Source: Flavobacterium selenitireducens
Lineage (GTDB): Bacteria > Bacteroidota > Bacteroidia > Flavobacteriales > Flavobacteriaceae
DNA: 64,000 nucleotides
NCBI RefSeq assembly: GCF_014748335.1
Contig: NZ_JAAVIY010000003.1
Location: 372,001-436,000 of the forward strand
Direction of reading: 5' to 3'
Shown here: positions 47,802-56,276 of the stretch, one piece after another
Numbering within the stretch: the first letter of the stretch is position 1
How the letters are laid out: every line of letters starts with the position of its first letter
Translations under genes and position numbers: made by a program
The notes under the pieces: generated by a model
Seen by the model: only the letters and a program-made list of their open reading frames with translations
What the model was told of the DNA's origin: nothing
Databases searched by the model: none

Positions 47802-49038
47802 TATCGAACGTTGGCAGGAAATCTTCCAGGCCATTTCAAAAAATAAGTTACGGACCTTTCTCACGGGAATTTCGGTAGCGTCGGGAATTTTTATCCTCGT
47901 GATCTTGCTCGGAGCCGGAAAAGGTTTGCAGAATGGTATCGAGAAACAATTCGAACGTGATGCCGAAGGAATTGTCGAGGTTTGGTCCGGAATCACCACG
48001 AAAGAATACAAGGGACTGAATCCGGGGCGTTTTGTCCAGATGCGCAACTCCGACTATGAAATCGTGAACAACAAACTCGGCGACAAAGTAGACAAGAAAT
48101 CGGCCGGCGTCAGTGTTTGGCAAACACAGTTCGCGTATAAAAAAGAAACCGGGAGTTATCAGGTTCGCGGCGCGAATGCCGATATGCAATTGATCGAAAA
48201 CGCGACGATGATCAACGGTCGCTGGGTCAATGCCAACGATTTGGCAAATCGCGAAAAAGTAGCCGTTATCGGGAACAAGCTCAAGCTGATGTTGTTCAAG
48301 GACGAAGATCCTGTCGGAAAAATCATCACGATCAATACGATTCCGTTCAAGGTCGTCGGCGTTTTTACCGATCCGGGAGGCGAACGCGAGGAATCGCGCG
48401 CCTTTTTACCGTTTACGACAACGCAAAATGTGTTCGGACTTGGCCAAAACGTCAACAATTTGTTTTACACGCTCAAAAAGGCCGATACTTACGAACAGGC
48501 TTTGGCCGAATCCAACAAATTCACCAATGACCTCAAATCGCTGCTCAAGGCAAAAAACACCGTCGCCCCGGACGATGACGGCGCGATACAGGCATTCAGC
48601 TCGGTTGAAAATGCGAAACAATTCTACGATTTGAATTTATATATCCGCCTGTTTTTCTGGTGGGTCGGAATTTGTACGATCGTCGCAGGAGTCGTCGGCG
48701 TAAGCAACATCATGCTCATTATCGTAAGAGAGCGCACTAAAGAGATCGGGATCAGGAAAGCACTTGGTGCCACACCGTTTTCAATTGTCGTCATGATTTT
48801 GCACGAGTCGATTTTTATTACCACGATTGCGGGTTTTGTCGGGTTGCTCGCGAGCCTTGCGCTGCTTGAGTTCGCAGGACCTATGATTACGAGTGAGTTT
48901 TTCCAGAATCCGCAAGTCGATTTCAACGTAGCCATGACCACTTTGGTGTTGTTGATAATCGCCGGCGCCGCAGCGGGATTTTTTCCGGCTTACCGAGCAG
49001 CCAAGATCCGACCGATAATCGCTTTACGAGACGAATAA
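47794..49038 (+). CDS. ABC transporter permease, MacB-like, first copy
   Basis: A 414-residue permease of the MacB/FtsX fold: one N-terminal helix (LRTFLTGISVASGIFILVILLGAGKGL), a large periplasmic MacB_PCD domain, then three helices, with the coupling sequence REVRERTKEIGIRKALGA-like (VRERTKEIGIRKALGAT). I start it at ATG 47794 (MFNIERWQEIF) because the second permease has the same beginning (MFDRDKWGEIL); an in-frame ATG 13 codons earlier is inside the ATPase gene. It pairs with the next gene as a heterodimer. Confidence 0.92.
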   Translation: MFNIERWQEIFQAISKNKLRTFLTGISVASGIFILVILLGAGKGLQNGIEKQFERDAEGIVEVWSGITTKEYKGLNPGRFVQMRNSDYEIVNNKLGDKVDKKSAGVSVWQTQFAYKKETGSYQVRGANADMQLIENATMINGRWVNANDLANREKVAVIGNKLKLMLFKDEDPVGKIITINTIPFKVVGVFTDPGGEREESRAFLPFTTTQNVFGLGQNVNNLFYTLKKADTYEQALAESNKFTNDLKSLLKAKNTVAPDDDGAIQAFSSVENAKQFYDLNLYIRLFFWWVGICTIVAGVVGVSNIMLIIVRERTKEIGIRKALGATPFSIVVMILHESIFITTIAGFVGLLASLALLEFAGPMITSEFFQNPQVDFNVAMTTLVLLIIAGAAAGFFPAYRAAKIRPIIALRDE

Positions 49039-49039
49039 T

Positions 49040-50305
49040 ATGTTTGACAGAGACAAATGGGGAGAAATCCTACAGGCACTTTCGGCAAATCCGGTTCGCA
49101 CGGCGCTTACCGCATTTGGCGTATTTTGGGGAATTTTTATTCTCGTAATCCTGCTTGCCGCCGGAAAAGGTCTGGAAAACGGTGTCAAGAAAGGTTTTTC
49201 CGGAATCGCTACCAATACGATGTTCATGTGGACGCAAGTCACGTCCAAACCCTATAAAGGCTTGCCAATCGGGCGCCAGTTCAACTTCAAGAACGACGAC
49301 GTCCCGGCACTCAAAGCCAACTTTCCTGACTTGCTTTACGTCTCGCCGAGAAACCAGCTTGGCGGATACCAAGGCGGCAACAATGTGATCCGAGGCGATA
49401 AAACCGGAGCTTTCGGCGTTTATGGCGATTATCCCGAGCTTACCCAACAGGAATCGATGGATATCATCAAAGGGCGTTTCGTCAACCACGGCGACATCGA
49501 CGCCAAGCGAAAAGTAGCGGTGATAGGGCAAGGCGTGATCAACCTGATGTACAAGCCAGGAGAAGAAGTCATTGGAAGCTATCTCAAGATCAACGGCATC
49601 AGTTTTATGGTGGTTGGCGTTTATAAGTCGCGAAGCAACGACGGAGGTGGAGTGGAAGAAGCGCAGAAAAACATCTTCATTCCGTTCACGACGTTTCAGC
49701 AGGCGTTCAATTACGGCGATGTCGTCGGATGGATGGCGATCACCGCAAAAGACGGAGCGTCGATAACCGAAATGAAAAAAGACATCATCAATTTCCTAAA
49801 GGCACGTCATTCGGTACATCCGGACGATGAGCGCTCGATTGGGAATTTCGATCTTTTCGAGGAGTACAGCAAAGTCAACGGATTGTTTCTGATCCTGAGG
49901 TTTATCGCCTATTTCGTCGGAACGCTGGTATTGCTTTCGGGCGTCATCGGAATCTCGAACATCATGCTGATCGTCGTCAAGGAACGCACGAAAGAGATCG
50001 GGATCAGGCGGGCACTTGGCGCGACGCCGGGAACTATCCGCAGGCAAATCCTGTCGGAATCCATTTTTCTTACAATTATTGCCGGCATGGCGGGAATTGC
50101 GGTAGCGACGGGTATTCTCGCGGGATTGAACGCCATTCTGGAATCGATGCCATCTGACGATATGATGTTCGCCAATCCAAGCGTCGATCTGCTCGTGGTG
50201 TTTTTCGCGCTTATGGTCCTGATAGGATCCGGGCTGCTCGCGGGCTTTATCCCGGCACAGATCGCGATAAGCGTAAAACCGGTTGACGCGTTACGGACGG
50301 AATGA
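49040..50305 (+). CDS. ABC transporter permease, MacB-like, second copy
   Basis: A 421-residue paralogue of the previous gene with the same layout: N-terminal helix (AFGVFWGIFILVILLAAGKGL), periplasmic domain (about 45-285) and three C-terminal helices with VVKERTKEIGIRRALGATPGTIRRQIL. Two different permeases with one ATPase imply a heterodimeric exporter. The substrate is not evident. It begins one base after its partner ends and is followed by short repeats before the adaptor gene. Confidence 0.92.
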   Translation: MFDRDKWGEILQALSANPVRTALTAFGVFWGIFILVILLAAGKGLENGVKKGFSGIATNTMFMWTQVTSKPYKGLPIGRQFNFKNDDVPALKANFPDLLYVSPRNQLGGYQGGNNVIRGDKTGAFGVYGDYPELTQQESMDIIKGRFVNHGDIDAKRKVAVIGQGVINLMYKPGEEVIGSYLKINGISFMVVGVYKSRSNDGGGVEEAQKNIFIPFTTFQQAFNYGDVVGWMAITAKDGASITEMKKDIINFLKARHSVHPDDERSIGNFDLFEEYSKVNGLFLILRFIAYFVGTLVLLSGVIGISNIMLIVVKERTKEIGIRRALGATPGTIRRQILSESIFLTIIAGMAGIAVATGILAGLNAILESMPSDDMMFANPSVDLLVVFFALMVLIGSGLLAGFIPAQIAISVKPVDALRTE

Positions 50306-50306
50306 T

Positions 50307-50368
50307 AATTAGCGAATTAGCGAATTAGCGAATTAGCGAATTAGAAAATTAGATGATTAGATAATTAG
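50307..50368. repeat. Octamer tandem repeat AATTAGCG
   Basis: The octamer AATTAGCG is repeated about four times (50308-50345), then decays into ATTAGA/ATTAGGG variants up to 50368. It fills the start of the 151-bp gap between the second permease and the adaptor. It breaks the otherwise tight spacing of the cluster. Confidence 0.85.
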
Positions 50369-50456
50369 GGTTTGTCGTTTGGGAAATCAGCTGTTGTCAA
50401 ATCAGATTCAAATAAACAAATCAAAAAAGGAACAAATCACCAATCATAAACAGACA

Positions 50457-51572
50457 ATGAGAAAAGGAGTAACCGTTGCCATTTTAGTGTTCATCGCCAT
50501 CGTGTTCGTCGGGGCATTGTATTATCTGTACGCCAAAAACCAGGAATCTCCGGTCGTATTCCAGACAGAAAAGCCGGAAATCAAGACCATCACTAAAACG
50601 ACGATAGCGACCGGAAATATCGTGCCGGACGAGGAAGTCCTCATCAAGCCGAACATTTCGGGCATCATCGAAAAAGTATTCATCAAAGCCGGGGACAATA
50701 TCAAGGCCGGCGATCCTATCGCTCAGATCCGGGTTGTCGCTAATGTTTCGAGCCTCAGCAGTTCGCAGAACCAGGTCGTGGCCGCTAAAATCGAGCTCGA
50801 CAACCAGGAAAGGATTTACAAACGACAAAAAGTGCTCTTTGACAAAGGCGTCATTTCCGCAAACGAATTCCAACTTGTCGAAACCGCGTGGATGCAGGCC
50901 AAGCAAACTTACGGAGCTGCGAAGCAAGGGCTTGATATCGTGAAGACGGGAACTACTTCCGGTTTGGGAAGTTATGCCAACACGATGATCCGCTCGACGG
51001 TGAACGGAAAGATTCTCGACGTTCCGGTAAAGGTCGGGAACCAGGTCATCGAAGCGAACAATTTCAACGAAGGAACGACAATTGCGACTTTGGCCGATAC
51101 CGATCGGATGATTTTCGTAGGGAAACTCGATGAATCCGAAGTTGGAAAGGTAAAAGAAAACCTTCCGATAGAAATTACGGTTGGCGCCATCGAAAACAAG
51201 AAATTCGACGCCGTGCTCAACTATATCGCGCCTAAGGGAAAAACCGAAAACGGGGCGATCCAGTTCGAGATCAAAGGAGCGTTGAAGAACCGCGATACCA
51301 CCTTTATCCGCGCCGGGCTTTCGGCAAATGCGTCGATCATCCTCGACAAAGCGGAGAATTCGCTCGCCATCAAGGAGTCGCTGGTTCAATTTGACGAAAA
51401 GACGAAAAAATCGTTTGTCGAAGTCGAAACTTCCGCCCAGAAATTCGAAAAACGCAATGTAGAACTCGGCGTAAGCGACGGAATTTATGTCCAGGTAAAA
51501 AGCGGGATCACCAAAGACGACAAAATCAAGGTGTGGAATCAAGGCCTTGAAAAGGCTCCCGGCCAACAGTAA
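50457..51572 (+). CDS. Efflux periplasmic adaptor (HlyD/MacA family), first copy
   Basis: A 371-residue membrane fusion protein with an N-terminal helix (GVTVAILVFIAIVFVGALYYLYA), half-lipoyl motifs (VLIKPNISGIIEKVFIKAGDNIKAGDPIAQI and TVNGKILDVPVKVGNQVIEA) around a coiled-coil hairpin (about 95-165), and a C-terminal beta-barrel. It should connect the ABC permeases to TolC. I start at ATG 50457; the open frame upstream from 50379 does not fit the family. Confidence 0.92.
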   Translation: MRKGVTVAILVFIAIVFVGALYYLYAKNQESPVVFQTEKPEIKTITKTTIATGNIVPDEEVLIKPNISGIIEKVFIKAGDNIKAGDPIAQIRVVANVSSLSSSQNQVVAAKIELDNQERIYKRQKVLFDKGVISANEFQLVETAWMQAKQTYGAAKQGLDIVKTGTTSGLGSYANTMIRSTVNGKILDVPVKVGNQVIEANNFNEGTTIATLADTDRMIFVGKLDESEVGKVKENLPIEITVGAIENKKFDAVLNYIAPKGKTENGAIQFEIKGALKNRDTTFIRAGLSANASIILDKAENSLAIKESLVQFDEKTKKSFVEVETSAQKFEKRNVELGVSDGIYVQVKSGITKDDKIKVWNQGLEKAPGQQ

Positions 51573-51646
51573 TCAAATCTAGGGTCAATCATTAATCAAA
51601 AAATCATAAATTTGTGCAGCCCAAAGCTGTGCTTCATTTCCTAGCC

Positions 51647-53086
51647 ATGAGAAAAATAAATTTAATCGTTGCGCTTTTGCTGGTTTCGGTAAGCGTCTCC
51701 TTTGCACAGCAGGGAAAGAAATGGACGTTGAAGGAGTGTGTGGAATATGCGCTCAAGAACAATATCCAGATCAAGCAGAGCGAACTCGACCTGCAACTTT
51801 CCGCCATCGATAAAAAAGATGCGATAGGTGCATTCCTTCCTTCGCTAAACGCCAACGCCAACCACAGCTGGAACATCGGTTTGAACCAGAACATCACCAC
51901 GGGTTTGCTCGAAAATCAAACGACTCAGTTTACCTCGGCGGGCATCAATGCCGGGATCGATATCTACAAAGGGTTGCAGAACCAAAACCAGTTGAGGCGT
52001 TCCAAATTGTCGATCATCGCGTCCCAATACAGGCTTGACAAAATGAGGGACGATATTTCGCTTAACGTTGCCAATGCGTTTCTCCAGATCCTATTCAACA
52101 AGGAAAACCTCAAAGTACAAAAGCAGCAACTTGCCAATAACGAACGCTTGATGACGCGCACCCAGGAAATGGTCAACGCGGGATCTGTGCCGAGAGGCGA
52201 TCTGGCCGATATGCGTGCCACTGTCGCTACCAGCCAAAAAGCGGTCGTGGATGCGGAAAACCTTTTGATGATTTCGAAGTTGAGCCTTGCGCAATTGCTC
52301 CAACTCGACGATTTTAAGGATTTTGACGTTGCCGACAACGACTACGAAGTGTCGGAAAGCCCAGTGATGCTGCAAACGCCGGAAGCGATTTTCGATAAGG
52401 CCAAAGAAGCCCGCAACGAGATCAAGATCGCGCGCACGAATTTGCTCGTCGCCGAGCGTGACGTCAAAATTTCCCAAGGTGCGTTGCAACCGAACCTGCA
52501 AGGATATTACAGTTTCAGTACGCGTGCTGCTTATACCGACCGCGTGATCGGTGGCATCCAAGATCCCGATAATCCGACGAGTGTGATCGGTACGGTGGAA
52601 GGAACAGGGCAAAACGTCGTCCAGCAAAATTTTATTCCTGTTTTAGGGAAATATGAGCCGATCTTTGACCAGTTCAGCGAAAACAAAGGGCACAATTTCG
52701 GACTGCAACTCAGTATCCCGATCCTAAACGGATTTGCGGCGAGGAATAACGTAGAGCGTTCCAAAGTAGCGCTTGAGCGTTCCAAAATTGCATTTTCCCA
52801 AGCGGAACTTGACCTCGAGCGAAACGTTTATCAGGCTTTCGTCGATGCCAAAAATGCGCTTCAGGCTTATGAAGCCGCTTTGGTGGCGGTCGAGGCTCGC
52901 GAATTGGCGTTCAATTATGCACAGGAGCGTTACAACGTGGGCATGATGAATTCCTTCGATTTGAACCAGGCGCAAACATTATACGTGAATTCGCAGTCTG
53001 ATGCGGTCCGTGCAAAATTCGATTACATTTTCAGGGTCAAAGTGGTAGAATTCTACTTCGGGATCCCAATCAACATAACTGAATAG
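51647..53086 (+). CDS. TolC family outer-membrane efflux protein
   Basis: A 479-residue protein with a signal peptide (INLIVALLLVSVSVSFA) and the duplicated TolC helical repeats (WTLKECVEYALKNNIQIKQSELDLQLS; later AFVDAKNALQAYEAALVAVEARELAFNYAQERYNVGMMNSFDLNQAQTLY). TolC trimers form the outer-membrane exit duct. A TAAATTTG -7-like element at 51607-51614 precedes it, so it may also be transcribed alone. It sits between two adaptor genes. Confidence 0.94.
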   Translation: MRKINLIVALLLVSVSVSFAQQGKKWTLKECVEYALKNNIQIKQSELDLQLSAIDKKDAIGAFLPSLNANANHSWNIGLNQNITTGLLENQTTQFTSAGINAGIDIYKGLQNQNQLRRSKLSIIASQYRLDKMRDDISLNVANAFLQILFNKENLKVQKQQLANNERLMTRTQEMVNAGSVPRGDLADMRATVATSQKAVVDAENLLMISKLSLAQLLQLDDFKDFDVADNDYEVSESPVMLQTPEAIFDKAKEARNEIKIARTNLLVAERDVKISQGALQPNLQGYYSFSTRAAYTDRVIGGIQDPDNPTSVIGTVEGTGQNVVQQNFIPVLGKYEPIFDQFSENKGHNFGLQLSIPILNGFAARNNVERSKVALERSKIAFSQAELDLERNVYQAFVDAKNALQAYEAALVAVEARELAFNYAQERYNVGMMNSFDLNQAQTLYVNSQSDAVRAKFDYIFRVKVVEFYFGIPINITE

Positions 53087-53088
53087 CC

Positions 53089-54390
53089 ATGTCTAAAAAA
53101 ACGATGTATTTTCTCCTCGGTGGAGTCGTAATCCTGATCATTATCTTGATAGCCCTTTCCAAATCGGGCGCTATTGGCGACAAAAATGAAGGGACAGAAG
53201 TAGAAACCGCCAAAGTCGAAGAAATGACCATCGTCGAGACTGTTTCGGCAACCGGAAAAGTCCAGCCGGAAGTCGAGGTCAAGATTTCGTCCGAAGTCTC
53301 GGGCGAGATTATCGAACTTCCGATAAAAGAAGGCCAAATCGTAAAGAAAGGCCAGCTTCTGGTCAAGATCAATCCAGATTTGTATACTTCCGGATTGAAC
53401 AGGACCGTTTCGAACCTTTCCGGTACCAAAGCCGGACTGAGCCAGGCGGATGCTCAATTTGCCGAAGCCAAAGCCAATTACGACCGAAACAAAACGCTTT
53501 TCGACAAAGGCATCATTTCAAAGTCCGATTGGGATAAGGCGATTTCTGCGTTCGCGGTTGCCAAAGCCAACAAGCAATCGGCATATTTTAATGTGCAGAG
53601 TGCGGCCGCTACCGTAAACGAAGCACGCGACAATTTGGGTCGTACGAACATCTATTCGCCTGCCGACGGGACGATTTCGGTTCTCGGTGTGGAGCTTGGT
53701 GAGCGCGTCCTCGGAACCCAACAAATGACGGGAACCGAATTGCTTCGCGTAGCCAACCTGAACAATATGGAGGTGGAAGTCGATGTGAACGAGAACGACA
53801 TCGTCAAGATCAGCGTAGGCGATTCGGCCAACGTGGAAGTAGATGCTTATCTGAAAAAGCAATTCAAAGGCGTCGTGACAAGTATTTCGAACTCCGCAAG
53901 CGCCACGACAACCGCCGATCAGGTAACAAATTTCAAGGTGAAAGTCCGCATTGTGAAAGAATCGTATCAGGATTTGATAGAGGGAAAACCATCGAACTAT
54001 TCACCGTTCCGACCTGGAATGACGGCGACGGTCGACATCATTACGAAAAAGCGCGTGGGCGTCAATGCCGTTCCGATCAGTTCCGTCGTCGTGAAAACCG
54101 ACACTACCGCCAAAAAAACGTTCAAGGTCGAGGAAAAGAATACCGATGAGGCTCTCAAAAAAGCCAAAACGGAAAAGAAATTTGAATGCGTGTTCGTCAA
54201 AGACGGCGACAAGGCGAAATTGCGCGTGATCAAAACCGGAATTCAGGACGACACCAATATAGAAGTGTTGTCAGGGCTTAAGAAAGGCGACATCGTCATC
54301 ACCGGCCCGTATAATGTCGTAACGAAAGATCTTGTGACCGGAGACAAGGTGAAAACCAACGATCCTGACGCAAAAAAGAAGAAAAGTTAA
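53089..54390 (+). CDS. Efflux periplasmic adaptor (HlyD family), second copy
   Basis: A 433-residue adaptor with an N-terminal helix (TMYFLLGGVVILIIILIALS), biotinyl-lipoyl strands (VKISSEVSGEIIELPIKEGQIVKKGQLLVKI), a coiled-coil hairpin (about 110-180) and a long C-terminal tail rich in Lys. It differs clearly from the first adaptor in sequence. It begins 2 nt after tolC, and its stop overlaps the tsaB start. Two adaptors for one TolC could serve different inner-membrane pumps. Confidence 0.93.
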   Translation: MSKKTMYFLLGGVVILIIILIALSKSGAIGDKNEGTEVETAKVEEMTIVETVSATGKVQPEVEVKISSEVSGEIIELPIKEGQIVKKGQLLVKINPDLYTSGLNRTVSNLSGTKAGLSQADAQFAEAKANYDRNKTLFDKGIISKSDWDKAISAFAVAKANKQSAYFNVQSAAATVNEARDNLGRTNIYSPADGTISVLGVELGERVLGTQQMTGTELLRVANLNNMEVEVDVNENDIVKISVGDSANVEVDAYLKKQFKGVVTSISNSASATTTADQVTNFKVKVRIVKESYQDLIEGKPSNYSPFRPGMTATVDIITKKRVGVNAVPISSVVVKTDTTAKKTFKVEEKNTDEALKKAKTEKKFECVFVKDGDKAKLRVIKTGIQDDTNIEVLSGLKKGDIVITGPYNVVTKDLVTGDKVKTNDPDAKKKKS

Positions 54391-55052
54391 TGGCGTTGAT
54401 TCTGAATATTGAAACGGCGACCAGGAACTGTTCGGTGGCCTTATCGGAAAACGGAAAAACGTTATTGTGCAGGGAAATTGCGGGAGAAGGTTACGCCCAT
54501 GCCGAGAAACTGCACGTATTTATCGACGGGATACTTTCTGAAACGCAACACTCTTACAAGCAGCTCGACGCGATTGCCGTAAGCCGCGGCCCAGGTTCTT
54601 ACACAGGTTTGCGCATCGGTGTTTCGGCGGCGAAAGGATTGTGTTTCGCGTTGGGAATTCCGTTGGTTTCGGTTGACACGCTTAAAGTTCTCGCGGCTCA
54701 GGCGATGGTTTCAGACGGCGTCATCATTCCGATGATCGATGCGAGAAGAATGGAAGTTTACAGCGCTGTCTTTTCTTCCGACCTGTCCGAAATAAGAAAG
54801 ACGGAAGCCCAGATAATCGACGAAAATTCCTTCTCGGATATTTCGGAAAAGGCCTATTTCGTAGGCGATTCAAATGAAAAATGCAAGCCGTTTCTCACTT
54901 CAGGGAATTTCATTTTTTTGGACGACATTATGTATCCGTCCGCGAATGCAATGTCGGCGTTGAGCTACTCAAAATTCGAAAAATCGGAGTTTGAAGATGT
55001 AGCCTACTTTGAGCCATTTTACCTAAAGGACTTCATGGTAGGCGGGAAGTAA
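54390..55052 (+). CDS. tsaB: tRNA t6A biosynthesis protein TsaB
   Basis: TsaB (220 residues) is the ASKHA-fold partner of TsaD in making the essential t6A37 modification of tRNA. Signature parts are ILNIETATRNCSVALS at the N-terminus, HAEKLHVFIDGIL and the loop AVSRGPGSYTGLRIGVSAAKGL. The last third is shorter than in E. coli. It shares one base with the stop of the adaptor gene; this link is common in flavobacteria, as I recall, and need not imply a shared function. Confidence 0.95.
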   Translation: MALILNIETATRNCSVALSENGKTLLCREIAGEGYAHAEKLHVFIDGILSETQHSYKQLDAIAVSRGPGSYTGLRIGVSAAKGLCFALGIPLVSVDTLKVLAAQAMVSDGVIIPMIDARRMEVYSAVFSSDLSEIRKTEAQIIDENSFSDISEKAYFVGDSNEKCKPFLTSGNFIFLDDIMYPSANAMSALSYSKFEKSEFEDVAYFEPFYLKDFMVGGK

Positions 55053-55907
55053 TTATTGAACCGATCGTTCCTTCATGAACGGCTGTATCGAAATTCCCTC
55101 CATTTCAAACGCTTCCTTGCCTTCTTCAAGCACTTCAGCAACCATGTCGCCAAAGTCGGCGTTCATCGCCCACGGACGCACCGCTATGTTAATGGCGTGA
55201 TCCGTGAGGTCGCGAACCACAATGGCAGGTTCCGGCTGTTGCAACACTTTTTTGTTTTTTCTGAGGACTTCCAACAGGATTTCACGAACCTGCTTGATGT
55301 TCGTGTCGTAGGAAACCGTGAACGTAAGGTCGCCTCGCCTCAATCCTTCCATAGAGTAATTGATGATCGTGCCGTTGGACAAGGCGCCGTTCGGAACAAA
55401 AATCGTTTGGTTATTTCCGGTAATAAGTTTGGTGACGAAAATCTGGATTTCGGAAACCGTGCCGGAAACGCCCTGCGCCTCGATCGAATCCCCGACGCGG
55501 AACGGCTTGAACATGATGATGAGCATGCCGCCGGCAAAATTCGAAAGCGAGCCTTGGAGCGAAAGTCCGACGGCCAATCCCATTGCGCCCAAAATCGCCA
55601 CGAAAGAAGAGGTCTCGATGCCAAGGCGCGAAATTACGGTCACACCCAAAAGAATGCGCATCGCCCAAAGCAAGATGTCGGCGAGAAATTTCGACAACGT
55701 TGGGTCGAGTTCGCGCTTGATCATGATGCGTTTGATCAGGCGATTCAGCAGCCGGACTACCCAAAGCCCGATAAACAGGATGATCAGGGCTGATATCAGC
55801 CGCGGCGTGTATTCGATGATCCAGGTGACGAGCTGGTGGGCATAGTCGCCCAACGAGTAAAGTTCAGAGGTGATTTCCTTTTCTTCGGCGGTTACGATGT
55901 TTTCCAT
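55053..55907 (-). CDS. Small-conductance mechanosensitive channel (MscS family)
   Basis: A 284-residue channel that opens under membrane tension to release osmolytes. Three helices are seen: LVTWIIEYTPRLISALIILFIGLWVV, LADILLWAMRILLGVTVISRLG, and the pore helix VAILGAMGLAVGLSLQGSLSNFAGGMLIIMFKPF with the Ala/Gly packing typical of MscS. The cytoplasmic beta and alpha/beta domains follow (GTVSEIQIFVTKLITGNNQTIFVPNG). It is convergent with tsaB, with stop codons adjacent. Confidence 0.95.
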   Translation of the reverse strand: MENIVTAEEKEITSELYSLGDYAHQLVTWIIEYTPRLISALIILFIGLWVVRLLNRLIKRIMIKRELDPTLSKFLADILLWAMRILLGVTVISRLGIETSSFVAILGAMGLAVGLSLQGSLSNFAGGMLIIMFKPFRVGDSIEAQGVSGTVSEIQIFVTKLITGNNQTIFVPNGALSNGTIINYSMEGLRRGDLTFTVSYDTNIKQVREILLEVLRKNKKVLQQPEPAIVVRDLTDHAINIAVRPWAMNADFGDMVAEVLEEGKEAFEMEGISIQPFMKERSVQ

Positions 55908-55914
55908 GCCACAA

Positions 55915-55942
55915 AAATAAAAAACCTCCCGTATCGAGAGGT
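55915..55942 (-). terminator. Terminator between the small acidic gene and mscS
   Basis: On the minus strand ACCTC (55938-55942) pairs with GAGGT (55924-55928) over a 9-nt loop, followed by a T-rich run. It ends the upstream gene's transcript just before the mscS start. Confidence 0.65.
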
Positions 55943-55963
55943 CAATTTATGGCATGTTTGACG

Positions 55964-56224
55964 TTAATCTGCCGCTTCTTCGAATCGAATGTCGCTTTCC
56001 CGGTCGCTTTTGCGGATGTCTTCGATCCCGTCATCGGTATCATGGGCGAAAGCGCTTGTCTTTTCGACGATAGGCTCGCTGGTTTCCGACAGGATTTCCG
56101 GTTGTGGTGCATAATAATCCGAAGCGTCCTTGACGGCGTCCGGGGCGGATGCTATCGGTGGCGGTTCATTTTCGTTTTCCGGGCTCCCGCCAAATAATTT
56201 CCTGAAAAAATTTCCTAGTCCCAT
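55964..56224 (-). CDS. Small acidic hypothetical protein
   Basis: An 86-residue protein: MGLGNFFRKLFGG at the start (amphipathic and basic), then Glu, Asp, Pro and Ala-rich sequence with no predicted fold (SPENENEPPPIASAPDAV, DTDDGIEDIRKSDRESDIRFEEAAD). No signal peptide or cysteine. I do not recognise it; proteins with a GxFFRKLFGG-like start occur in flavobacteria. It has its own terminator and probably a separate transcript. Confidence 0.6.
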   Translation of the reverse strand: MGLGNFFRKLFGGSPENENEPPPIASAPDAVKDASDYYAPQPEILSETSEPIVEKTSAFAHDTDDGIEDIRKSDRESDIRFEEAAD

Positions 56225-56276
56225 CGTCTTTAATTTTAGTGGTTGTAGACGAAGTTACGAAATTACAAGCCCTTGA

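Noticed and set aside
50307-50368. Origin or phase-variation repeat
   Set aside because: The AATTAGCG octamers are outside any coding frame or clear promoter, and there are no DnaA-box clusters or dnaA/parAB neighbours.
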